NCBI GenBank assembly: GCA_026874595.1
Contig: CM049316.1
Coordinates: 53,639,676-53,703,675, forward strand
Direction: 5' to 3'
Source: Sipunculus nudus
Taxonomy: Eukaryota > Annelida > Sipuncula > Golfingiida > Sipunculidae
Length of the DNA stretch: 64,000 nt
Position numbers and translations under genes: made by a program. Below are positions 45,901 through 57,900 of this stretch, piece by piece. Each line of letters opens with the position of its first letter. Position 1 is the first letter of the stretch. The notes under the pieces were generated by a model. That model worked only from the letters and a program-made list of their open reading frames with translations. It did not search any database and was not told the DNA's origin.

Positions 45901-48900
45901 TGCATAGATCTTGAATACCATTTAGCTTTGTCTTTTCTGCTGGCTTTACAAAAGGCGTCAAACTCAGATCTATAATAACTATAGGTTTCCATGGTGATTT
46001 CATCATCATTATGAACACATACCAAAGTAGATGGACTCATTCCTTCATTCAAGTTTTAATAATAAAATTTGATATCTGTTCATATTAAAAAAAAAAAACA
46101 GAGTCACAGTGACATATTTCCTGGAATGACAAGATAACTTTCTCATAACCAACTGTGTGCCAAACTGCCAATGGTAGTATACAGTTTTATCATTAGCTTG
46201 AAAGCTTATGAAAAGTGAATGCACACTTTAGCTCAATTTACTTTTTACTTGATAAGCAATTAATCATACAAAATATATTAGAGTTTCAATGAAGTAATGG
46301 TAGTTTTATCTTGATATTTTTAAAATGTTAACTCATAGTGTTAAAACTGTTCTTACCTACGATGGTCCTTGAACAGAGTCTGCAGGACCTGGGCACAGGT
46401 TTGTTGAATCTGTTAACAGTACATTATTAAGTAACAGTAAGGTCAAATATAACCATCAGGAAAGTCAATAGGAAGAAGTATCTTGTTTCATGAAGTAATT
46501 TTGTAAATTTGTTAATGACTTTATCTTAATATAATACGCATATTCTTTTGAGATTTTTACAGTAAATATTGTTCTGCAATGCAGTCATGAAAACAACCTA
46601 GCTCCTTTATCATAAGAGCTGTCCATGTGATACAACAGGTCATGCGTCAAACAGCCAGTCACTTGATTAGATGAAATGATACTGACAAATATTGCAAAAC
46701 AGTATCTTATATACCTGAAACAAACCCAATGGTTTTTCATATCAAAGAAATTTATCATGTTATAGTTATGATGAATTAAACCTTTTTTAAGAGTATTCTC
46801 TATAGATACATTTAGAGCAAAGTCTTAAATTTATCATTAAATATTTAATACAGCTTACTCCGTTTTATATACTTGAACAATAAATGTAATTGTACAAGTA
46901 CCTCTGTGACCTTGGTCTCTGCCATGACCTTGAGGAGTGTTTTTATTGCATCCACATGATACAGATTATCACAGACTCTGAAACATTTTATCAGACAAAT
47001 CAATTTATCCACTGCCAACTGTATCTATAACCTATATAGTAATCCATCAGGCCTTATAAGTGTCAAAGTGAAATGTCAAGGACCAAAATTATACCAAATC
47101 ATAATTTATGTTACCTATTAACTAGATATTTCTTGGCACCGCAGGTGCCATAGTATTCCCAGACAATTAATCCCCCCCCCCTTTAAGAATAGGCCCCCCA
47201 TCTTCAGCAACAATTAATATCAGACCACACTAATAGAAAAGGTCATTCTCATAGAAAAGGTCATGATCCAAATTTCAATATACATCATCCCCTAACCCAT
47301 GTCTATGTATATGCAAGAAATCTGTCCATTAGTTTTTGACTTATAATGCTCACAATACTGTTAAGTGGCAATGATGGGGTATTAAACGGCACAAAACAAG
47401 TAAAAGAATAACAGGTGGCGCCACCTGTTTCCGGAACATGACAATACTTTCCAAGATCTTCGAACATGTTGATTTTTGGACCAATGCATGCATCCCTTAT
47501 TGAGATATTAATGATTTTGTGTAATTTTCACCATATATGGCAATTTTTCAAGGTCAAGGCCACTCTAATAGGAAAGGTCATGACCCCAATTTATATATAC
47601 ATCATCCCATAACCCATGTCTATGTATATGCATAATATGAAAGAAATCTGTCCATTAGTTTTTGACTTATAATGCTCACAGGTTATAAATGTACTGTTAA
47701 GTGGCAATGATGGGGTATTAAACGGCACGAAAACAAGTAAAAGAATAACAGGTGGCGCCACCTGTTTCTGGTACATGACATTACTATCCAAGATCTTTGG
47801 TCAAGTTGATTTTTGGACCAATGCATGCATCCCTTATTGAGAAATTAATGATTTTGTGTGATTTTCACCATATATGGCAATATTCAAGGTCAAGGCTACT
47901 CACTGGAAAGGTCATGACCCCTATTCAAATAAACATTATCCTATAACCCATATCCATGTATATGCATAATATGAAAGAAATTTGTCCATTAGTTTTTGAC
48001 TTATAATGCTCACAGTACTGATAAATGGCAATGATGGGGTATTAAACGGCACAAAACAAGTAAAAGAATAACAGGTGGCGCCACCTGTTTCCGGTACATG
48101 ACAAAACTTTCCAAGATCTTCGAACATGTTGATTTTTGGACCAATGCATGCATCCCTTATTGAGATATTAATGATTTTGTGTAATTTTCACCATATATGG
48201 CAATATTCAAGGTCAAGGCCACTCTAATAGGAAAGGTCATGACCCCAATTTATATATACATCATCCCATAATCCATGTCTATGTATATGCATAATATGAA
48301 AGAAATCTGTCCATTAGTTTTTGACTTATAATGCTCACAGTACTGTCAAGTAGCAATTTTGGGGATATTAAACGGCATGAAAACAAGTAAAGAATAATAG
48401 GTGGCGCCCCCAGTTTCTGGAACATGACAACCCTATCCATGATCTTCGATCAACTTGATTTTGGGATCAATCCATGCAAGTTTTCTTGAGATATTTAAGA
48501 ATTTGTGTGATTTTCCCCAAAACTGAACCTATTCAAGGTCAAGGTCACTCTCCTAGTTGAGGTCATGACCTCATTTTAAATAGGCGTTGTCCTCTCACCC
48601 ATATCTATACATATACCAAGTTTGGTAAAGATCCGTGAAATATTTTTTGAGTTATTGTGTCCAAAAGAAATCTCTGCGGTGGCGGCGGCTGCGGCGGCGC
48701 GACTGTGCCTAAACCATAGTATCTCCAGACTATGTCTGGCGATACAATTAAAGCTAATTTATGTCTGATGCCCACTGCTGTGTTTTGTGATGTATTTAAT
48801 GCTGTCTGTTTGAATACTAAGTTATGTTATAATGCCCACTGCAGTGTTTTGTGGTGTATTTAATGCTGTCTGTCTGAATACTAAGTTATATTAAAATGCC

Positions 48901-51900
48901 CACTGCAGTGTTTTGTGGTGTATTTAATGCTGTCTGTCTGAATACTAAGTTATGTTATAATGTCTGCTGCTGTGTTTTGTGGTGTATTTAATGCTGTCTG
49001 TCTGAATACTAAGTTATGTTATAATGTCTGCTGCTGTGTTTTGTGGTGTATTTAATGCTGTCTGTCTGAATACTAAGTTATATTAAAATGCCTGCTGCTG
49101 TGTTTTGTGGTGTATTTAATGCTGTCTGTCTGAATACTAAGTTATTTCTTATGCTCGGTGCTGTGTTTTGTGGTGTATTGTCTGTATAGCATAAATACCT
49201 TGGGTTTGTTGTCAGCTTCTGTATTGTATACACTAGATATTCCTGCAGTTTCTCATCTTCACTCTGTCAATAAAAGTAAGTCAAACATGTCACAAAGTAG
49301 CTCACAAACAGTAAATCTGTTCCTCAATATATAATGCAATTAAGTAAAAAAATACAATTAACAAATTTTGCAATATGAATGAATTGAGTAAGATTATGTC
49401 TCCACAGTATAAAATATTACCTGATGACAGCATGATCCTAAGTATGTAAGGGTATAATAATGCAAAGGTCAACACTGGCATTTTCACATGAATCATGCAT
49501 TAATGTATATAAATAATGGGGATATGTTTATGGTCAAAACCTGTTTCAGTGATCTATTGTATATATATCAAGTAACGGTATGTCATGGTAAACAAGTGAA
49601 AACAACAAATGAATTATAGGATTTATGCTATCAAGTTTTGTTTTTTTTTAAATAAAAATTGAACAGATAAAGGAAGCTTTTAAGCAATTGCAGTATGAAA
49701 ACATGCTCTGATTTCTTATCAGAGTAAAGAAAAATGTTTTTTGTCATTCTAACAAGAAAAGTAACTTAATCTAACCAGAATACTGTGGTTGCCTTTATAT
49801 TGGCGGGGCTGAATTTTCGTGGTTTTTATATTTTTAAAAGTTTCACGGGGTTCCTTTTTCGCGCTCTATCATTGGTCTAGTAGTATATTTCATTATCAAA
49901 AATAGTTTCATTTACCGGTGATTTCACTATTATCTAGGTCTCCTATTTCTCTGTCCGGATATCGCATGTTCGAACATTCACAGACGGCTGAGCCGACGCC
50001 TGCGGGAAGCATTGACCCCGCTGGCTGTAATTAGTTCAGGGCCGAGGCTCATTAAAAACAACTCAAATGTTATTACAGTGTGTCGAGAAACCAACCTGTA
50101 ACTACAAAACGGTATATTAAGTTTGTTTAGGAAAACTGTCTTGATAAGGGTATCTTACTCCTGTTAATTAAAAGTCGAGTCGTAATCACCTGCTCAACCA
50201 ACAAGGGACGCCTATAGGTAGCCCCCTTGTTTCAGGATCAAAGGCATGGATGTGCCCAGAATAATTTGAATGCCGTTTATATATGTTGCTAATTACTTCC
50301 ATATAGGTGGAAGAAGGAACCGTATTCAGTTTCTCACAGTTAAAATCTGAAGCAAAACATAATATTCCACTGTTTTAAGGCACTTTGGCCCCAAAATGAA
50401 CTGCAACCTTTCAAATATATTCAAAACTCACGTCATCACTAGCCAATCATACATCGTTTGGGGCGTCATGATTTCACAGTCTTTTATACAGTTACAGGGT
50501 GGCGCAACCCTAGCAGCTATGTTCACTACTTTAGTGGCAAATTTATTCATTAACATGACTAAATACGGCACAATGTGAAAGAGTACCTTCTACTCAATAT
50601 TCATTTTTAAGCGGCACTGGATGTCATCTAACTTGGCACACATACATGTAATTTTTAAATATTACTGCCCAGCGGGCATTGACACTTTCCAGTCATGTGC
50701 CGGGGGAAAGGAATAACTGCCGGGCGCGTCCGCCGGAGTTAGCACGCACCTGCAAAGGGTCCCGGTTTTTTGCATCAAAGCCAACCGATATTATTTAAAA
50801 TGGGCCCAGCATTCTCCCTGAATCATTTATCGTATATGCACCAGGCTCGATGGACAATCACTACGTAGCTGAAGATAAATATCAACTGTCGCAAACTATC
50901 GGCAGCTTTGAAATTAATGATTATGGTCTGGTATATGTGCATTCAAAACTTTCATTTTCGCGGTCAGGGAGCGACCGCGAATATTGCGAATTTGAAACCA
51001 CCGCAAATAAGAAGACAACCACAGTATCAGCAGTAGCTGACAAGAGCCCTCAGCCTAAAAAAATGATTGGTGGTAACAGTAACATCTGTACTCACATTGA
51101 TGTATATCTGTACAGATTACACAAGTAACAAGTTAGTCTTAGATAGAACAGAGGGCAAAATGTGAAATGGAGCTAAATGATCTATTAGTTCTTCAAATGA
51201 AGGTCACTTGCTTTGTGGTAAAAGTAGTATATATCATGGAAATCTAGATACACTATGACCTTGAATTGTATGTCAAGGTCACTCATTTTCAAACTGGATT
51301 TTGAACTGGATTTTTTTAGTATAAATCTGTCCTGATGAAGTGAAGCAACTATGTTTCTTTTTAAGGTTCTCATGCAAAAATGACCATGTAAACGATAAAC
51401 ACTTGTAAAAATGAAGATACTGTGGATGGCGCAAACAGACTGCTAGAGCAGTTACAGATCATCAATAACCCCCACCATATTTCATAACAATCCATCAAGT
51501 GGTTCCAGAGAAAAAAGCAGACAAGTTTTTTCTATAAATAGATCTGTGACCTTGAAAAATATGTCAAGGTCACCCATGTTTGAACTAGAAAAGATTTTGT
51601 TGGTATACATCTGCCCTGAACAAATGAAGCTGCTTTGTTAAAGTCTTTTTGAGATATCCTGCTCTCAATGTAAATCTAAATTAATGCCTAGACACCTAGT
51701 AGATGCCGACGGATGGACAGCATGGGTGATGACAATAGCCAACCAGCCTATATAGGCTGATGGCTACAAAAGGTGGAGCTTATTTTTAGTTAAACTGAAC
51801 TTGAACATGAAGTTTGTAGTATCACAAATTATAATTTTACCTTCCTCGAGCCTTTGGCTGTGACAGTGTGCTACAAGTATGGTAATAATACAAGGGTGCT

Positions 51901-54900
51901 TAAATTAGGAATAATGACAGTAAACTATAGGATAAAACCAAGGATCAACAGGCATACCAACATTTCTATAATGAACTACCAACAGAGTTGGCAATTATAT
52001 TGCAATTATATATTTAAGATTATCCAAAACTGCCCCTTCAGCACCATCTGGTGCACATTCTCTTAACCAAGGCACAGTTTTGGTGATGTTAAGAACTGAA
52101 ATTCTTGCCTGAAGAAATGATACATGGAATACAAAGGCAGAGACTAATATTTATACTGATAAGAGCACAGTAAGAAAAAGATCATTGTGTGAACTTGTGT
52201 GACAAGTACATGTACATAGCAAGTACTACAAATTTTGAACCTGAGTACAAGTACCAATTACACAACCATGTATTTGACCCAAACCTGATGCAGTGATATC
52301 AGACAACTAAAACATTCTCATTTATCTGAAAGGTCTAACACCTCTTCTCCATACACAGAGGCACTGCCACATTTAGGTCAACAAGTGCAGATTCAACACC
52401 ATATTGTTTGCAGATAGCTATAGAGAAATCCCAGGTCTTTACTTTACTTGTGAAATCCTGAACTTCCACAGAGTTTAATGATAAGCCCACATTTTACATT
52501 TGCATTGACTAATTTGCACTGACTAGTTTATAAAGGTGTCTATCTAAATTTGAAAGATTTGTTAAGGAAAGAATGAGCCATGAGAATCCTAAAACAGAAA
52601 ATCAAGTGGTTACCATGTACAGTCTTCCAACAAGAGCTTGTATTGCTCCCTCATTGCACACCATGTCAGAGTTCCTGCAGAAATAAGATGCAAATAAAAT
52701 AAAAATAAAATAAAAGTGTAATACCATTCAATGTTAACATTCTAAAATGTAGAACTTCTCCTATTTCACACAGCCTCTCATCTAATTCTTACACTTTGTG
52801 ATTGGAAAATCAGCTACAGTGTTGTCTTTTTATTATTTTTTCTTCTAGGTAATATTTGTTAATCATTTATTTATTCACAAGCTTAGTATATTTAATCAAT
52901 TTTTTAAAATAAATTACATGTCTTAAGGCTAATCACTAATAAAACAACACTTACCTTGAATTGTTGAGGGTTAAATAGATGATACAATAAGCCAGAGCCT
53001 CTAGGACATTGACGGAGGAGGTCAGTTTAACAGCCTGACAGACGGCCTGAACCCCACCAACATCCCTTATTGCATCTCTGAAACTAAACAGCACCACAAA
53101 TCAGTCACTACCGCCACCATCTTTGATCATATGGTGGATACAGATGACTCATATTTTACCACAAATTCCAGGATACTATGGAATATTTGACAGACATATG
53201 GATCAAAAGGGATAAAGCCTAATTCAAAGTTATATCACAGCCAAATGACACTGAAATTTTATTCACCATGAAAAACGTTTAAAATTTTAGTTTTAATCTT
53301 TTGACAATGTGTAGTTTGAGATGCATTATATTTTATGACCACACTTACCCAGCATGCTTTGCGATGATGTTCTGGATACTCTCAGCCAATGTCTGCTGCT
53401 CCTCAGGATCCTGTTCAAACAAATTAAACAACAAAATATGCCAGCAGTCAAAGCAAGAGTTTAACCACGGAATTACTGGTACAAACACTGACAGAAATTA
53501 ATTAAGGATCACAGTGTTCACATTTAAGCTGGAAGATACATAACCAAACAATGACTCCACACATGTTCTGATGTTTTCTATTTTATTTCATCGATTTCTG
53601 ATGAGGGCAGCTCTAAATTTAAAGACATTGTATTCTTAGGTTAGTAGACACATTTCTGAGATTCTGTAGAACACAAGACTCTAAACCAGAGAAACAAATG
53701 GTCTTTTTTCACACTGTAATTGTAAGACTACTTTTGTATTACTACAGCAATAGGACAGCTTTTCATATGAAAGCATCTGGAACTGGCATTGCAAACATTT
53801 TGTACTGAACATACTTTCAACTGGCCCAACAAACAGGTCTGCATATTTTATTTTTTAATGGAAATCTGAAAATGGTGGCAACAGAGTGACTAACATCTTT
53901 AACACTGTCGCTTTATCATACCAAAAGTAGTGCATTCCATTTCTTTTTACTTTTAACAGAAATATCCTGGCACTGGTTGATATAGTACTAAATGTATTTC
54001 TGAATACCAGGGCATCTACATAAGTCTATTTAATGTACTCACTGTACTTCTGACTAGAGTGGCACATAAACTTGGTATCTGTACATATTCCTGTGCTCCC
54101 CTGCAAACTGCCTCCATATCTACTGGTATGAGATTCTGAAGCAGAAACAAACTCATTAATATTAATGATCCTTAGCTCTGATGTCCTGTCATATGGGATG
54201 CAGGTTTAATGTATGCATACTGATGGGTTTAATTATATTTTAATTTGTTAAATTATTTAAAAGAAAATTGATTTCTTTAACAAGTGGCCCATGGGCCATG
54301 ATGCTCAGCTAAATTTGACTGGGTGCTCATTTCCTTTATTAATGATATATATTGTCTGTATGTGAATAGCCTAGGGCTAATGTAACTATGTCAATAAGTG
54401 GACAGAAATTAAAATTTTAGGATTCATAGGAGACCTACCCAGGACCCCCCTGGATTTCACAATAAAGGGTTCTAAAGAAAATGGATACAATTTGTACCAT
54501 GTCTGTCTGGGTGCTCAAAATCATGTTTCTGGTCCATAGCTCACAAAATATAGGTCACCATGACTGAATTTCAGGTTTACAAGGAGAATTGCCAAGGACT
54601 TCCCTGAATGTCATGTTAAAAGAGTCTAGGGCTAATGGATACAATTTTTGCCCTGTCTGACTGCTCAAAATAATGCTTCTGGCCAGTAGCTTGCAGAATA
54701 TAGGTCACCATGACCTACATTTAAATTTCAAAGGAGATTTGCCCAGGACCTAGGCCTAGTGCATACAACTTGTACCCATCTGACGTTAAAGGTACTCAGA
54801 TCATGTTTTGGCCTGTCACATGCAGGTTTCCAGTGGGATTTGCCAAGATCTCCCTGGATGTTGTGTTGGAAGATTTTAGGGCTTAATGATACAATTTATG

Positions 54901-57900
54901 CCCTATCTGAATGTATTTGACATGTTTTATAAGAATTAAGTTACCTAATTTCAAGATTCGTAGAAGACTTGCCAAAGACCTCCATAGACTTTTCAATACA
55001 AGGTACAAAGGAAAATAGATACAATTTGTACCTTGTCTGTCTGAATGCTCTAATTCATACTTTTTTTTTGGCTCATAGCCTGTGAACGATGACATAATTT
55101 CTGGTTTCCAAAGACATTTGCCTAGAAACTCCCAGGATATTGTGTGAGAAGATTCTAGGCCCAACAGATACAATTTGTGCCCATATGACATTCAGGGTGT
55201 TCATATGACATCTTTTCCCTGTAGGTCACAGAATATAGGTCACAGTGACCTAATTTCAGATTTCCAAGGACATTTGCCGAGGACCTCTTTAAATGTCTTG
55301 TTAGGGGATTCTAGGCCTAAAAGATACAATTTGTGCCCCGTCTGACTGACTGGAAGCTCAAAATCATGTTTTTGGTCCGTAGGTCACAAAATATAGGTCA
55401 CCATGACCTAATTTCAGGTTTCCAACGAGTTTTGCCTAGGACCTCCCTGGATGTTCAGTTAGAAGTTTCTAGGTCTTACGGTTATGAATTGTGCCATGTT
55501 AATGGCCGGATGGCTGGACAACCAGATAGATTCTGGACAAAGGGTGATGGCTATAGCACAGATGACTCACAGTCGGCCGAGCTAAAATTGTTACATTACC
55601 ACAACATGGCATCTTCTGGATTACTCCTCGAATTACTACTTAATAAAGGTTTTGTATATTGGAGCAGAAACAGCATTACAATTGAGGAAATACAGTTCAA
55701 ACAAAAACAATTACTGCATAAAACTTAGTAGATGGGGGGGGGGCTGTTATGAGAATAACTGTATGCCTTTAACAGCAGATGATCTCCCCCTGTGACCAAT
55801 TACAAATCAGGTACCTGGCATAGCAGACTTCCAGTGACCAGAAGTGGGCTGCCTGCAGCGTAACCATGCATGTGAGTACAAAAAAGCTTCATAGAAAGAA
55901 TTTAATACCTAGCCTAATTTTTTAGCATTTACCCTTTCAAATTTCAGATTTGGAAAGATAAAATACTCACATGTACATGCTGTAAAAATTAAATCAACAG
56001 TACTTACAGTAAAAACGTGCCTTGGTTAATACTGACCAGTACAAAGTCCATTAATAGGTCAGGCATGACCAGCTGAAACCAGTTAATGTGATATATCTAT
56101 GTCAAACTTGTGTGAAGTGTCATACAGTCTGATGGTATACTGACCTGTACATAGTCCTCTGTAGGTCAGGCATGACCATCTGCCACCAGTTCATTTGATA
56201 TATCTATGTCAAACTTGTGTGAAGTGTCATACAGTCTGATGGTACACTGACCTGTATATAGTCCTCTGTAGGTCGGGCGTGACCAGCTGCCATCAGTTCA
56301 TGTGATATATCTATGTCAAACTTGTGTGAAGTGTCATACAGTCTGATAGTATAGTGACCCGACAAAGTCCTCTGTAGGTTGGGCGTGACCAGCCGCCACC
56401 TGTTCATGTGATATATCTATGTAAAACTTGTGTGAAGTGTCATACAGTCTGATGGTATACTGACCTGTACATAGTCCTCTGTAGGTCAGGCGTGACCAGC
56501 TGCCACCAGTTCATGTGATATATCTAAATCAAACTTGTGTGAAGTGTCATACAGTCTGATGGTATACTGACCTGTACATAGTCCTTTGTAGGTCGAGCAT
56601 GACCAGCTGCCACCAGTTCATGTGATATATCTATGTCAAACTTGTGTGAGGTGTCGTACAGTCTGATGGTATACTGACCTGTACATAGTCCTCTGTAGGT
56701 TGAGCATGACCAGCTGCCACCAGTTCATGTGATATATCTATGTCAAACTTGTGTGAGGTGTCGTACAGTCTGATGGTATACTGACCTGTACATAGTCCTC
56801 TGTAGGTCGAGCATGACCAGCTGCCACCAGTTCATGTGATATATCTATGTCAAACTTGTGTGAAGTGTCATACAGTCTGATGGTATACTGACCTGTACAT
56901 AGTCCTCTGTAGGTCGAGCATGACCAGCTGCCACCAGTTCATGTGATATATCTATATCTAACTTGTGTGAAGTGTCAAACAGTCTGATGGTAAACTGACC
57001 TGTACATAGTCCTTTGCGGTTGGGCATGACCAGCTGCCACCAGTTCATGTGATATATCTATGTCAAACTTGTGCGAGGCGTCGTACAGTCTGATGGTATA
57101 CTGACCTGTACATAGTCCTCTGTAGGTCGGGCATGACCAGCTGCCACCAGTTCATGTGATATATCTAAATCAAACTTGTGTGAAGTGTCATACAGTCTGA
57201 TGGTAGACTGACCTGTACATAGTCCTTTGTAGGTCGGGCATGACCAGCTGCCACAAGTTCATGTGATATATCTATGTCAAACTTGTGTGAGGCGTCGTAC
57301 AGTCTGATGGTATACTGACCTGTACATAGTCCTCTGTAGGTTGGGCGTGACCAGCTGCCACCAGTTCATGTGATATATCTATGTCAAACTTGTGTGAGGC
57401 GTCGTACAGTCTGATGGTATACTGACCTGTACATAGTCCTCTGTAGGTCGGGCATGACCAGCTGCCACCAGTTCATGTGATATATCTATGTCAAACTTGT
57501 GTGAGGTGTCATACAGTCTGATGGTACACTGACCTGTACATAGTCCTCTGTAGGTCGAGCATGACCAGCTGCCACCAGTTCATGTGATATATCTATGTCA
57601 AACTTGTGTGAGGTGTCGTACAGTCTGATGGTATACTGACCTGTACATAGTCCTCTGTAGGTCGAGCATGACCAGCTGCCACCAGTTCATGTGATATATC
57701 TATGTCAAACTTGTGTGAGGTGTCGTACAGTCTGATGGTATACTTGTGTGAGGTGTCGTACAGTCTGATGGTATACTGACCTGTACATAGTCCTTTGTAG
57801 GTCGGGCATGACCAGCTGCCACCAGTTCATGTGATATATCTATGTCAAACTTGTGTGAAGTGTCGTACAGTCTGATGGTATACTGACCTGTACATAGTCC

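Larger units (their letters stand above)
46978..49198 (-). other. Intron of Tudor gene: tandem-unit element and 64-bp minisatellite
   Basis: Almost wholly occupied from 47133 by two repeat structures annotated separately. The first ~150 bp is AT-rich. Confidence 0.55.
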
